DNA from: Erinaceus europaeus
Taxonomy: Eukaryota; Chordata; Mammalia; Eulipotyphla; Erinaceidae
DNA: 64,000 nucleotides
Assembly (NCBI RefSeq): GCF_950295315.1
Contig: NC_080168.1
Span: forward strand, 72,458,553-72,522,552
Direction of reading: 5' to 3'
Part shown: piece by piece, positions 32,778 through 44,230 of the stretch
Position numbering within the stretch: position 1 is the stretch's first letter
Layout of the letters: each line of letters begins with the position of its first letter
The notes under the pieces: generated by a model
Told to the model about the DNA's origin: nothing
What the model saw: the letters and a program-made list of their open reading frames with translations, nothing else
Databases searched by the model: none
Made by a program: the position numbers and the translations under genes

Positions 32778-32896
32778 CTTATATCAACAAGAGAGCATTC
32801 CAAAGATAATCTTCCCATTGTCTTTAGATTTTCTTCAAGTTCTCTTAAACAGCTAACATTCACTACTACTTCAACACCCACATCATACAGCAAGAC
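32778..32896 (-). CDS. RNF17: RNF17 window exon 12: third Tudor-type unit, second half
   Basis: 119 bases, acceptor ttttcgtag, donor gtaggt. It reads [20 protein letters not shown] and ends SLVDI plus two bases of an Arg codon. L-Y-D-V-G-V replaces the usual Y-V-D-F-G-N, so this barrel has lost the conserved Asn and a cage aromatic and is probably structural. Exons 11 and 12 are separated by only about 130 bases. Confidence 0.95.
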
Positions 32897-33029
32897 CTAC
32901 GAAAACAGTAACTTTAAATCTCTGGTAAAATATTTTATATGTACACTGAAAAGCATAGTTAAAACTGTATTAATTTTTAGTTCTAGGAAAATTATACAAA
33001 ATGCATTCATTTTCATGAATTGCATTTAC

Positions 33030-33180
33030 CTCTACCAACGTGTCTGAAACAATTCTGATGATCTGACCTCTCCGCCACTGATTTTTGTCTGGGGTCTTGA
33101 CAGCACAATGCATATCATTTTCCCATTTAATTGGTTCGCATTTTGAGTTTTCATAAGCAGCTATCATCTTTTCTTCTAAA
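33030..33180 (-). CDS. RNF17: RNF17 window exon 11: third Tudor-type unit, first half
   Basis: 151 bases, acceptor ctttacatag, donor gtaaat. It completes a Ser codon and reads [20 protein letters not shown], then [20 protein letters not shown] and TLVE, ending on a codon boundary. The W-R-R-G motif sits where W-Y-R-A is found in canonical Tudor domains, so the second cage aromatic is missing. Confidence 0.95.
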
Positions 33181-33737
33181 CTATGTAAAGGAAAAAAATC
33201 ACTTTCTAAGTATTATATACCAAAAAATTCTGTTCTCATATCTACTACTGTCTCCCCTTAGTCATTTTACTCCAGTCAAACCAGGTACCTCATTTCCCCT
33301 TGACTATTCCAACATACCTTCACTGCAAGTTTTTTGAACTAGCTTTTCTCTCTTCCTATGATTAATTTTCCTCAAGTCCCCTCCTGGCTTACTCTCTCGT
33401 CTCCTCTAGAATCCATTTAACATGTCACTATCACTAAAATTGTCTTCATCCCAACTGTTTCATTTTTGCTTACCTATGTACTAAAGTATTTTATTTGTTC
33501 ACTGTCTACTATAATTTAAACTCCAACAGCAAAGTCTTGTTTGGCCATGATTTTATCATTGTATTCCTAACACTTAGAATCTTGGTTGTTAAATAATAAA
33601 TGCTTGATACACATTTGTGAGATGAGTACATTCTGTTTTTAATAACTCTGCTAATCTCAAAACTCCCTATTTTTCCCTATTGGAAACAAAACATAGAAAA
33701 AGGAATAAAATCATATGCAGTGTGTCATATGTTATAC

Positions 33738-33965
33738 CTATTAAGTAAGTTTTCTGTTAGTAACCACTGAACGTAAATCTTCTCAGGAGATACTACATTA
33801 CAGATATGCACAGGAAGTTCCTTGTTATAAAGAGACTGGATATTCTCACTAGGTAGAGATTTTGCAGACAAAGGACTTATGCTGTTTATTTCATTGGAAA
33901 TAATTTCTTCTGGAGAAGGATCCCAGACTTCAGTATGCTTTTTAGAATTATCTTTGGCGACATAC
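33738..33965 (-). CDS. RNF17: RNF17 window exon 10: inter-Tudor linker and next lead-in
   Basis: 228 bases, acceptor acttttcag, donor gtataa. It finishes a Gly codon, reads [20 protein letters not shown], then a polar linker, then [20 protein letters not shown] and ends with two bases of a Ser codon. [10 protein letters not shown] is the lead-in of the third Tudor-type unit. Divergence from other mammals looks higher in the Ser/Asn-rich linker than in the Tudor parts. Confidence 0.94.
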
Positions 33966-34104
33966 CTGAAAAGTAATGAAATACATTAGCAAAAAGAAAA
34001 TATATGTTTGTATTTTCTTGGGTCTAGAGATGAGTAAGCCTGTAGCTATGATTCACTTCTTTCCAGTTTTGAAATTAGAAACAATTGTAGAATTTTTTTA
34101 TTAA

Positions 34105-34200
34105 ATAATTAAAAAAAATTTTTATTTGTAAAAAGGAAACACTGACAAAAACCATAGGGTAAGAGGGGTACAACTCCACACAATTCCCTTTAAATAATTC
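34105..34200 (-). repeat. Unnamed family 3' tail
   Basis: Reverse tail: AAACCATAGGGTAAGAGGGG and CAACTCCACACAATTCCC. Confidence 0.75.
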
Positions 34201-34246
34201 TTAACTACTATCAAAATTAAGCACAAAAAGAAATATACTAGTAATC

Positions 34247-34606
34247 TGCTGGTCTGCTTCTAAATTCTGCTTCTAAGACCCCTTCTGTTGCACTGCTTAC
34301 AGTCTATTTACATAATCATTGCTTTGTTCGCATTGGTTTAATCCCCACTGGTTCACGTGCTTTTTCCTTCTCCCCACCCCTTATCCTACGTACATCCTCT
34401 TCCAACCTGACACTTCTGCCTCAGGAGATATATAAGGACAGGACTGTGATTATAGCTAGATCGAACTGCATTCCCGCTCAATAAAGATTGAACTGCGTTC
34501 CCAGCTCAGCCATGAGTCCCTGGTCATCTCTCTCCTGCCCGCGAAGCTATCCCGGCATCCGGCTCTGAGAGTCCCAGAGTCTCTTTCCCGTGAAGCTAGC
34601 GCGGCA
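34247..34606 (+). mobile_element. Solo ERV-type LTR, 360 bp, TSD GTAATC
   Basis: It begins TGCTGG and ends CGGCA, flanked by GTAATC at 34241-34246 and 34607-34612. TATA box (GATATATAAGG near 34427), polyA signal (AATAAA at 34480). It shares AGACCCCTTCTGTT, CCATGAGTCCCTGGTCATC and a GTGAAGCxAGC end with the LTR at 30141, so the two are related. The six-base duplication differs from the four-base one there. Confidence 0.82.
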
Positions 34607-34909
34607 GTAATCAAAATTTTATGTATGGTAAAGAATGGAAACTAGACTTTTATACATACAAATACATACACTGATAAAGTTGACTGATAATATAATATAC
34701 CTGAAACCTATATAATGTTATATAAACCAATGCTACTTAAAAACAATACACACAGTTTAAAAAATATTTTATAAAACACACTTTAAAATACCAACTTGGC
34801 TCTTAATTTCACCATTTCCCAGTGGAATTTTGTGCCACAAATTAACAGAAGACCTATTCATAATTTTTTTTTGTTACTTGAATATTTAATTCTTGGCTAA
34901 AAAGTATCA

Positions 34910-35158
34910 CTGCATTTGCCAATGAAAATGTAAGTGGACTAAGTAGAACTTGGACTGGAGCTGGTGTACTGCACCAAACTAAAAGACTCTGGGGTGGGTG
35001 GGTGGGAGAGATCAGGTCTGGAACATGATGGCAGAGGACCTCGTAGGGGGCTATATTGTTATATGGAAAACTGAGAAATGTTATGCATGTACAAACTATT
35101 GTATTCACTGTCGACTGTAAAACAATCCTCCAATAAAGAAATTTTAAAAAGATAATAA
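34910..35158 (+). mobile_element. 5'-truncated L1 3' UTR
   Basis: It carries GCACCAAACTAAAAGACTCT, GGGGTGGGTGGGTGGG, TTATGCATGTACAAACTATT and a CCAATAAAGAAATTTT end, the same 3' UTR as in the nested L1s. Confidence 0.92.
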
Positions 35159-35484
35159 AATATTTTTAAAAGAAAATTTAAGTGGAAAACAATAGGTATT
35201 AAAATGCATTTAATAAAATCAAATTACTGCAATCTGTATGTTTAATCAGATTAGTTCTGCCTCTAATAGTACTTCTGGTAACTATATGTCATAACTTATT
35301 TCTATAATGGAAAAAATTTCACAATAAACGAAGTTAGCTACTCAAGATAGTTAACATTTTGTATTGCTAAATCTAATAAGTAACTTTCAGTCTTGATTCA
35401 AACTCTGAGGTATATATTTTTTAATTTGATTCCTGGTTCTCTTTCAGTCTTAGGTTCATAATCTACCATTAAAAAAAATCCTTT

Positions 35485-35752
35485 ACGGGAGTTGGGCGGT
35501 AGCGCAACGAGTTTAGTGCAGGCAGCACAAAGCACAAGGACCGGCATAAGGATCCCTGTTTAAGGCCCTGGCTCCCCACCTGCAGGGAAGTCGCTTTACA
35601 GGTGATGAAGCAGGTCTGCAGGTGTCAATCTTTCTCTCCCCGTCTTTCCCATCTCTCTTCATTTCTCTCTGTCCTATCCAACAACAATGACATCAATAAC
35701 AACAACAATAATTACTACAACAATAAAACAACAATGGCAACAAAAGGGAATA
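35485..35752 (+). mobile_element. tRNA-derived SINE with TSD
   Basis: GGGAGTTGGGCGGTAGCGCA head. AAAAAATCCTTTAC occurs on both sides. CAACAAAAGGGAATA end. Confidence 0.9.
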
Positions 35753-35829
35753 TTTTAAAAAATCCTTTACTAATCTTCAGAGTTGCATCTTTATCAAGAA
35801 GTGAGGTTATTTTTCTTCTCACGATCTGA

Positions 35830-36310
35830 TATCATTTATTTGCTGCCAACTTCCACTGGAATCTCTTAAGCAAGTCTCTCTTCTGATCTCTCGTTTTTTT
35901 TTTTTTGTCTACATAATTCATATTTATGGGGTATATACTATAAACTAAACATAGTGGCTAGATTCCGGAATATGGCAGTATAAAGTTGAGTGATACTGAG
36001 ACTTAAATCACAAAATAAATTAATATACAAATAATTTATAAATAGGTGAACAGAAGAAAAATCTATTTTAGTCTGGTAGCTGGCAAAGTTTTCTTACACC
36101 TCAACTGAAGGTTTTATATAGGCATTTCACTGAAAGAAATCAAGTGATTTTGACACAGTAAGACCACAAACGCTGTGAACTTCTGACGTAGGCAGGGGTC
36201 AGATTATTTTTAATTTCATAAAGGGTGGTGAGCAATGTAAGATACACTGATTTCACATTTATTTTCTTCTCATTCCTCAGACTTATTCCTTAGGCTTATC
36301 CAGAGAAGTT
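35830..36310. other. Intron 9, nothing recognised
   Basis: AT-rich, no repeat landmark. Confidence 0.4.
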
Positions 36311-36324
36311 CATGTTCTAGTTTT

Positions 36325-36475
36325 TATTTATTTTTGTGCCACAGGATTAACATGGGGGCTTGGTTATTGCAGGATGAATCCACCACTCTTAAAGTTCTCC
36401 CTCCCTCCCTCCCTCCCTCCCTCCTTCTTTCCTTCCTTCCTTGCTTCCTTCCTCCCTCTCTTTCTTTTTGTTTAT
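36325..36475 (-). mobile_element. SINE 3' module fragment with CT-repeat expansion
   Basis: GCCACAGGATTAACATGGGG and GATGAATCCACCACTCTT are followed by a (CCCT)n/(CTTC)n tract at about 36400-36470. Confidence 0.7.
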
Positions 36476-36654
36476 TTTAATTTATTAAGTAGAAATACTA
36501 AGCTGGATCTGTTAGGACTGAAACAACTAGTCTCAAAAGGTAATATCTATGGTTCACAATATATAAAGAGGTATATTACTGGTTAACGGTTATATAAACA
36601 TATACACTGTAATAGATTAGTTATGGTTATTAACACTTATAGGCATGTATTTTT

Positions 36655-36790
36655 AAAATTTATTCATTGGGGGATTAAGGCATTACAGTCAACAGTAAAC
36701 ACAATAGTTTGTACATGCATAACGTCTCCCTGTTTTCCATATAACTATACAACCTCCACTGGGTCCTCTGCCATACAGGCATTATTTTTT
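36655..36790 (-). mobile_element. L1 3' UTR fragment
   Basis: Reverse of GTTATGCATGTACAAACTAT and the preceding L1 3' UTR; it ends near CCATACAG. Confidence 0.85.
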
Positions 36791-36964
36791 AAGTAACTGC
36801 ACAATAGGTTCTAAATGCCTTTGCAATATAAAGATATAAGTAAGTTTCCCTGATGTTGTCCTCTGCAAACTAGAGAGACTTATCTATTGAACTCAGAAGG
36901 GTAGAAAATGTAAATGCACTTGTAAATCAGTTAACTATAGGGCCCAACATATTTTCTGTCTCCC

Positions 36965-37125
36965 ACAGAATTTTACTTGATAGGACAGAGAGAAATTGAG
37001 AGTGAAAGGGAAGATAGGCAGAGAAAGACTTGCATCACTGCTTCTCCCATTCAGGTGGGCACCAGGAGCTTCAACCCAGGTCCTTGCATGTATGAATTCA
37101 CCTGGGTGTGCCAAGGCCTGACCTC
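36965..37125 (-). mobile_element. tRNA-derived SINE, 'CACCTGG' head type, diverged
   Basis: GGACAGAGAGAAATTGAGAG, then CAACCCAGGTCCTTGCATG. Confidence 0.8.
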
Positions 37126-37129
37126 ATTC

Positions 37130-37975
37130 ATGTTCTAAGTTTAAGACAGGCAAGAGACATATACCAGAAGATCAAGTTGTAGTAGTCAGAAAACAGAAAC
37201 CTGTGTTTGAAGAGTAAGAAGACTGTGAAGTTATCAGAGTACCTACCAAAGGTGTACTCTGGGACCACAGGAGGGGCAAAGCAATATGTCTTTTGTAAAA
37301 AGTTCAAAAGATGTATTTTTTTAAATTGTATTCAGTTAAAATCATGTTTATACTTTGTCACATTTCTTCACATCTTAATTTTTGGACATAGTACTTAGGC
37401 ATTTTGGCTAGGGGAAAGTTGAGCTGGAAGTATATTTAGCTTGGAATTAGTAGGCTATTGTTGGAGTTAAGCTAATACTTAATATCTTGTATCTTGGTAC
37501 AGAGTTCTGAAAATACTACTACCTCAGTGTTACCACATGAAAACAGAGTCCAACAGAAAGACTGTGATATTACAGGAGATGTTGGGGGAAGACTGCTTAT
37601 TAAATAGTGACCACATTGTCTGTGCCTACTGTTATGGCATAACAGTGCTTATTCTTCATTCTAAAACATGTCCCATTTTGGATGAGAAATATGGTCACCT
37701 ATAAAGCTATAAAAAGTTAATATCAATATACTGCCAGCTCAAACTATATACTTGAAATAGTATGCATACATCATGTGTGCATTCATAAAAGAATGTGATA
37801 GATTTTCCTAAAATTAACTACAATTTTTAGAAATTTATATGACATTATGCACAGTTAAGCTGTAAATCTGAAAAAAAAAAAAAGATACCAGTAAACAAAA
37901 TTCAGTTGACCACACTAGAGAAAAGACTGAATTTATTTTCTACTCTCTGGGGGAACAGCACAAAACCCCCAATAT
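37130..37975. other. Intron 9, no repeat recognised
   Basis: Longest repeat-poor stretch of this intron. No coding similarity seen on either strand. Confidence 0.45.
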
Positions 37976-37981
37976 TTCTTC

Positions 37982-38178
37982 TTTTTAAATATTTTATTTA
38001 TTGGTTAGATAATAGACTGAAACTGAGATGGAAGGGGAAGACAAAGAAGGAGAAAGAAACACCTGCAGCATTGCTTCATCACTCATGAAGCTTCCCCAGG
38101 TAGGGACTGGGAGCTTAAACCTGGGCCCTTTTGCATAGTAACAAGTACACTTAACTGGATGTGTCAGCCCCCAGCCCT
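37982..38178 (-). mobile_element. tRNA-derived SINE, 'CACCTGG' head type
   Basis: Reverse copy; TTTTATTTATTGGTTAGATA start and GTGTCAGCCCCCAGCCC end. Confidence 0.82.
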
Positions 38179-38212
38179 AATTTATTTATTTTGACTTTAA
38201 AACATTTTATTT

Positions 38213-38490
38213 AGGGAGTCAGGTGGTAGCGCAGTGGGTTAAGTGCAGGTGGCGCAAATCTCAAGGACCAGCATAAGGATGCCAGTTTGAGCCCCAGCTC
38301 CCCACCTATGGGAGGGGGGGTCACTTCACAAGTGGTGAAGCAGGTCTGCAGGTATCTATCTTTCTCTCCCCTTTTCTGTCTTCCCCTCCTCTCTCCATTT
38401 TTCTGTCCTATCTAACAACAATGACATCAATGACACAACAATAGCTACAACAATAAAAGAACAAGGGCAACAAAAGGGAATAAATAAGTA
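38213..38490 (+). mobile_element. tRNA-derived SINE
   Basis: GGGAGTCAGGTGGTAGCGCA head, CAACAAAAGGGAATAAATAA end. Confidence 0.91.
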
Positions 38491-38523
38491 AATAAATATT
38501 AAAAAATTTAAAAAAATTAAAAA

Positions 38524-38722
38524 ATAAATTTATTACTTACTGGATATATGTGTAGACAGAGAGAAATTGAGAGGGAAGGGGTAGATAAAGAAAAAGAGTC
38601 AGGGCGACATTTGCATCAGTAGTTCACTGCTCATGAAACATTTTACCTATAGGTGGGGACTGAGGTCTTGAACCCTGGTCCTTGCAACATGTATACTCAA
38701 TTGGTTGTGATACCACCTGGCC
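38524..38722 (-). mobile_element. tRNA-derived SINE, 'CACCTGG' head type
   Basis: Reverse copy; GACAGAGAGAAATTGAGAGG and ATACCACCTGGCCCC. Confidence 0.83.
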
Positions 38723-38724
38723 CC

Positions 38725-39455
38725 TTTATTTTAAATGAAAGCCTTTTGCATAATCATTATGCTCATCCCTCAATACATTTATTACTTTTTTCATCCCATG
38801 GCTTTATTCTATTTATTTTTACATTTATAAGGTTCAAATTGGTGATTTTATTCCACTGTTAAAGGCTTTTTCCTCCCTTAGCTCTATCTTACCATTCTTC
38901 ACAGAGTTCCCCCCATCAACCCATATTTTAAATTTTAAGTCAGGAAAATGAAGCATGTGGGCCATTTGGGCAAAGATGGTTGATTCCATGTGGAAGCTGA
39001 TGCCCAGTTTTATTTCTATTTCTAAGGCCCTGCCTTCACTTCCTTTCTAAACCACACCTACACCTATTAAAACTTCAGGGTGTCCTTCCTTTTTCTTCTT
39101 CCCTCTCAGTTTAGAGAGCCAGTGCCTAGCTTTGGGGAGGTGTTCTCCAGATTCTCTTCCCTCTCAGTGATGATATAAAAATAAAGGGTTCCTGGTCACA
39201 AGAGTTCAGGATCCTGGTGGACCAACTGGAGATTCAGAGCCCTCTGGTCATTTTCCCCTAACAGTCTTCCCCTCAAGCCCCAGACCAAAATTCTTTTCAA
39301 GGTGCAGAAGGAAAGAGTTCTGGCTTCTGTAAATGCTTCTCTGCTGGACATTGACACTGGCCAGTAGATCTATACCCTTAACCTGTCTCTGTCTTTGCCT
39401 TGTACAGTAGGGCTCTGAAGAGTTGAGATTCCAGAACATGTTGGCTACATCATAT
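38725..39455. other. Intron 9, mostly unrecognised
   Basis: The part 38940-39430 contains CCAGATTCTCTTCCCTCTCA and a less AT-rich composition but matches nothing I know. Confidence 0.4.
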
Positions 39456-39458
39456 GCT

Positions 39459-39660
39459 CAGGGATGGGTGGTGGCGCACCTGGTTGAGCGCACACAATAC
39501 AGTGCACAAGGACCTGGGTTTAAGCCCCCAGTCCCCACCTGCAGGGGGAAGCTTTGTGAGTGGTGAAGCAGGGCTACAGGTGTCTCTCTGTCTCTTCCCC
39601 TATCACCTCCTTCTCTTTCAATTTCTGGCTGCCTCTATCCAATAAATAAATAAAGATAAT
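39459..39660 (+). mobile_element. tRNA-derived SINE, 'CACCTGG' head type, reference-like copy
   Basis: GTGGTGGCGCACCTGGTTGA head, GGGTTTAAGCCCCCAGTCCC, TCTCTTTCAATTTCTGGCTG and an (AATA)n tail. Confidence 0.92.
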
Positions 39661-39739
39661 AAACAATACTTCTCACTTAAGCAGTTGCTTCTATTACCCC
39701 TTCTTCTTATTTACTGTTAATCCCCATCTGTGCTTTATC

Positions 39740-40020
39740 TACAGATTTACCTGTTTAGATATTTCATAGAAATAGAACATCAGCTTTTGTATTTGACTTA
39801 TTTCACTTAGCATTAAATTTTGAAGGTTTGTTAATGTCATAAAATTTAATTTTTTAAGGCTAAATAATATTCTATTGTATGCATGTACATCACAATATAT
39901 TCAAATGTTGAAGAGCATTTGGATTGGTTCCACTTTTTGGTTGCCATGAATATACATACCTATGTGTCTGAGTACCTGTTTTCACTTGAGGAATAAAGCC
40001 ATGAGTGGAATTTATATATC
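39740..40020 (-). mobile_element. Old L1 ORF2 C-terminal fragment
   Basis: Reverse complement of the conserved mammalian L1 ORF2 end: AATAATATTCTATTGTATG (Y-Y-S region), TTTGGATTGGTTCCACTTTT and GAGTGGAATTTATATATCAT. Confidence 0.82.
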
Positions 40021-40043
40021 ATTAGGTAATTTTATGTTTAAGT

Positions 40044-40247
40044 TTTTTTTTTAAATTTTAAATATCTATTTATTGGATAGAGACAGCCAGAAACTGAGAG
40101 GGAAGGGGGAGACAGAGAGGGAGAGAGACAGAGAGACACCTGCAAACCTGCTTCACCACTCGCAAAGTTTTCCCCTAGCAGGTGGGGACTGGGAGTTCAA
40201 ATCCGCATCATTGTACACTGCAACAGGAGCACCACTACCTGGCCCAT
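40044..40247 (-). mobile_element. tRNA-derived SINE, 'CACCTGG' head type
   Basis: Reverse copy: TTGGATAGAGACAGCCAGAA, ACCTGGCCC. Confidence 0.9.
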
Positions 40248-40667
40248 TCCTACCAGAAATACATGTCAAAATTTTTTATATTCTCACCAACACATTTTTT
40301 TTCCATTCTAGTGGATGTGAAAGTGGAACCCTAAAAACTTTTTAAAGATTCATTTCTGTATGATACTATATGCACATGCTCAAGATGTAAATGGTATCTA
40401 TAAGTAAATTAGACTTTGTGAATTATTTCCAATAACTATATACATATATCTCTATACAATATTTTTTGGCTTAAAAAAACCAACCACTACTTTGACAATC
40501 AACCAGTGGTCTAAGCACTATAAACACAAAGGCTTAAGTCTGGCTCTCTTTCAAAGTTTCCATTTGAACCTTGGCATGGGAGAAATCAGACTTCCAATTG
40601 GGAACACAGGCTAGTCTACCACTAAGCTCCCTTAAGCTCTCTCCCTCTCCTTCTCTTTTAAGATTCA

Positions 40668-40946
40668 AAAAAAAAAATTTTCCTTTTTTTGTTGCCCTTG
40701 TTTTTTTATTGTTGTTGTAGTTATTGTTGTTATCGATGTCATTGTTGTTAGATAGGACAGAGAGAAATGGAGAGAGGGGAAGACAGAGAGGAGGAGAGAA
40801 AGACAACACCTGCAGACCTGCTTCACTACCTGTTAAGTGACTCCCCTGCAGGTGGGGAGCCTGGGGCTTGAACCGGGATCCTTACACTGGTTCTTGCACT
40901 TGGTGTTGTGTGAGCTTAACCTGCTGTGCTACCACCTGACTCCCCT
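40668..40946 (-). mobile_element. tRNA-derived SINE
   Basis: Reverse copy: GGGGCTTGAACCGGGATCC and GCTACCACCTGACTCCC. Confidence 0.91.
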
Positions 40947-40964
40947 CTTATAGGATTTTATTTT

Positions 40965-41090
40965 ATTAATAAGAAATATAGGAGATAGAGAACCAGACAT
41001 TACTCTGGTGCATGTGCTGCCAGGGATTGAACTCAGGACCTCATGCTTGAGAGTCCAAAGCCTTATCCACCGCATCATCTCCCAGGCCAC
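40965..41090 (-). mobile_element. SINE, fourth type
   Basis: Reverse copy: GAGAACCAGACATTACTCTG, GGGATTGAACTCAGGACCTC and CATCTCCCAGGCCA. Related copies at 44853-44990 (+) and 50216-50392 (-). Confidence 0.75.
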
Positions 41091-41420
41091 TATAACTATT
41101 CCCTATATCATGCAACTTCTCTTCCTAATTCTCTTCTTAAATAGGTTCAGGGAGCTGCCTAGGTGGATATTTCACTTAGAAAAAAAGATACCAGTTTCCT
41201 ATTTTCATAATCATCTTCAATCTCTAGGAGTCATTCTCTTCAAGATCCATTAGGGTGGACAGAAAGCCATTCTACAAATAGATCCAGTGATTTCCTCCCT
41301 TATTACCCCTGGCCCAGAGTAACATATATTAAGCATATATTCAGTGCAAAATAGGTGTCCCTTCTTGTGAATAAAGTGTTACAAAACAAACCCTAAACAA
41401 AAGTTTACAGCTCTACTTAC

Positions 41421-41541
41421 CCTGCTTCGTAAGATGCTAAACCTTCTTTGACTAGTTGATCATTGATACTTATAGGTGTCGTTTCAGGAGCACTAAAAGA
41501 ATCAAAAAGCTCAACTAAGAGCACATTATCTTCCAGAATTT
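41421..41541 (-). CDS. RNF17: RNF17 window exon 9: end of the second Tudor unit
   Basis: 121 bases, acceptor attttacag, donor gtaagt. It completes a Lys codon and reads [20 protein letters not shown], then [15 protein letters not shown] plus two bases of a Gly codon. L-V-x-E-G-L-A is the standard closing helix of an extended Tudor unit. The intron that follows towards exon 10 is about 7.5 kb. Confidence 0.95.
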
Positions 41542-41759
41542 CTGTAAAATAATTAAGACTAGTTTTAGCAAAGACATAAGTCACAAAATATACAGAAACA
41601 ATATGTTGAAAATGATTTCTTTCATTTAGCATACATGTATTTGATTACTTAATACATGTCTCTAGTGACAGAAGTAATATTTTTCAGAAACAGAATTGTT
41701 AATGTTATCTGTTAGTATTTCAGGTTATTGCATGCTATTCTATAAAGAACCAAAAGCAT

Positions 41760-41845
41760 GGTTGGAGGGACAGCATAGGTTATGCAAACAGATTCTCATG
41801 TCTGGGCCACTGAGGTCCCAGTGCTCTGGTAAACAAATTAGCAAA
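41760..41845 (+). mobile_element. SINE, 'GGTTATGCAAA' head type, short
   Basis: GGGACAGCATAGGTTATGCA, then AGGTCCCA and CAGTGCTCTGGTAA. The B-box part is deleted. Confidence 0.75.
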
Positions 41846-42242
41846 AACATACCAAAAACTATTGGAAATTTTTAGAATCAGAAAAATATAAATTGATATA
41901 TTCACTGGAGAAGTGTCCTGCTGTGCTTTTAGACTTATTTTAAAGATCAATTTCAACTTAGCCCCAGAGGACAAACGAAATAAATTAATTCAGACCAGAG
42001 GTTATTTGCAAGGGCTTACAACTTTAAAAAGATGACACAAAGTTTAAAACAAGAGAACTCTTAAATAACTGGAATTTCCCCCTTCTTTCTTTTTAGAACA
42101 AACTCAATAGCTTTTGATATCTTTTGGAAAGCAAATTGATACATGTTTATTAGATCTATTTATTAAACTGGGGCTTGATTATGTATGATATTTAGTATTA
42201 CTAAACAGCAGAAGCTGACAGCTTCTTGTCAAGGATTTATTC

Positions 42243-42344
42243 TGGGACCAGGTGGTAGTGCACCTGGTTGAGTGCATACGTTACAATGCGTGAGGACCCA
42301 GGGTCGAGTCCCTGGTCCCCACCTCCTGGGGAAAGCTTTGCAGG

Positions 42345-42388
<44 letters not shown>

Positions 42389-42455
42389 TCTCTTATCACC
42401 CCCTTCCCTTTCAATTTCTGGCTGTCTCTATTCAATAAATAACAATTTTTAAAAA
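42243..42455 (+). mobile_element. tRNA-derived SINE, 'CACCTGG' head type, with (TC)n
   Basis: GGGACCAGGTGGTAGTGCAC head, GGGTCGAGTCCCTGGTCCCC, and an expanded (TC)n at about 42344-42386. Confidence 0.92.
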
Positions 42456-42459
42456 AGAT

Positions 42460-43781
42460 TGATTCTATCAGCAATAGCATCTGTGGTGGTTACTCAAGGA
42501 CTAAGACTTTTAACTGTTCATGATAGAAGTCAGATACAAAAAATATAAAGTATAAGGATGATATCTCTTTAATAACATTCTCTTTCAACAGAATCATCTC
42601 TTTAGAGTAACTTAGTAAATTGAATAAATTATTACAGATATGACATTTCTAGGTTATATAACCTCCAACAGTTGATCTCAAACTTCAGTTTTCTCATTCC
42701 AAATATTACGGTGATTGGGTTCATTTAATGTGGTATGGTAAAAATGAGAGGGAGAGAGAAGAAAAAAAGGATATACTCAAAACTTCCCTCGAAAGCTCTA
42801 TAAATCAACCCTAAGTAAACATGGTCTTATGCAACCTGCCTCAATACTCATTAAGACCAACACAGCTAATACTGGTCACATTTTTTTAAAAGCTTGAAAT
42901 TTTAGATAAAAACAGATTCCCTATACCCCTAGCTAAAATCCTAGGGGCTAGATGTGATTTTATAACTCTTCAAATTCAGAAAAACTGCAGACTAAAGTAC
43001 ATATTTCTTAATACTCCCAGTATATTCTGAGTAAGCAGTTCACAAACATTACTATCTTGAAGTGTAGAGGATATAAACACGTCAGTTCAGATCATGTTTT
43101 GCATTCAACTTTTTATTTCCAGAAGTTGTTGAGTTATAACAATTTGAGTTAGTAGTTTCAAGTAACTTTTTCCAAAATATAGTCAAAATCTACAGTTGAA
43201 ATTAAATCAAATGAACACCATTTACCAGCTATGTCCCATCCTCCTCTCCACTTTCTGAAAATTAAACTTTAGTGTCCACAGAATCCTAACCAAAAATGCA
43301 AACAGACATAGGATAGTTAATTCTTTTAATTCCAAGACTTTAGGACTTTAAAGAAACAATTACCATGGTAACTTGATTTTTTTCCCCCATTAAGTCACCT
43401 TAGTGCGTATGTTTGTGCATTTTAATGGTTCATATAACAATTGTTGACAAACAGGAAGAATTTCTCATCTCTCTATAGTAGGTGGCTGGTATACAGATAA
43501 GGCAAAAGATAAAAAAGTCAAGTCACTGACTCATCAGAATGTTAGAGATGCACCTACTCTATGGCCTGGCAACTTGACTTTCATGTTAACTTTTGCCTTG
43601 TGTGTTGATTTTAAATTACAGAGTCTAAAGAAGATACTATTTCAGCGGACACAATTCTCAATAAATGCTCATTAACAACTCTAACTGATTATACTATCAT
43701 TTACCCAATAATTGGAAAATGTTATGTTATTTTTATTTAGAATTATGTACCATATAGTAAGAAAAAATGGAAACGGCTTAC
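42460..43781. other. Intron 8, single-copy-looking
   Basis: About 1.3 kb without a repeat landmark. The largest apparently unique stretch of the window. No open frame related to a protein family was seen. Confidence 0.5.
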
Positions 43782-43899
43782 TAATGACTGAACATGTCAT
43801 AAATTTATCTTGAGTCTTTTCTTCAAATTTTTCCATTGCTTTTTGTGACCACTGCATTGTCCTACATGGTTCAATATAGGCCAGCTTACATTTAATTGC
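43782..43899 (-). CDS. RNF17: RNF17 window exon 8: SN-like segment of the second unit
   Basis: 118 bases, acceptor tttgacacag, donor gtaagc. It reads [20 protein letters not shown], then [15 protein letters not shown] plus one base of a Lys codon. A-I-K-C-x-L-A is the classic start of the SN-like half after a Tudor barrel. The acceptor region is purine-containing and short in pyrimidines, but phase and homology are unambiguous. Confidence 0.94.
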
Positions 43900-44225
43900 C
43901 TGTGTCAAACAAAAATTGACTACTAAGAAAATAAATTTCTACTTATTTTACAGTGAAAATTTACATAATTCTGTACAATGCTAAACTCGGTCTGAAATTA
44001 ATAAATATTTAGAGAATAATACAATAAATGTGCAAAGATATCTATAACACTTATACTTTAAAAACAAATACTTGGAATCAACAGAATATCTGGATGAATG
44101 AACTGATGCATATTTAGATAATGGAATAACAAGCATTCACTGAATTACAAACATGGTATATTGTTAAATGAGAAAACCAGTTTATAGAGTTATACATAAT
44201 CCAATATTATCATTATTAAAAGCAC
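43900..44225. other. Intron 7, single-copy-looking
   Basis: AT-rich, nothing recognised. Confidence 0.45.
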
Positions 44226-44230
44226 AGATG

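Noticed and set aside
24742..36000. Short open frames on both strands, many Ser/Pro- or Lys/Glu-rich
   Set aside because: They are translations of SINE CT-rich or GA-rich bodies and recur at every SINE copy, with no codon or domain signal.
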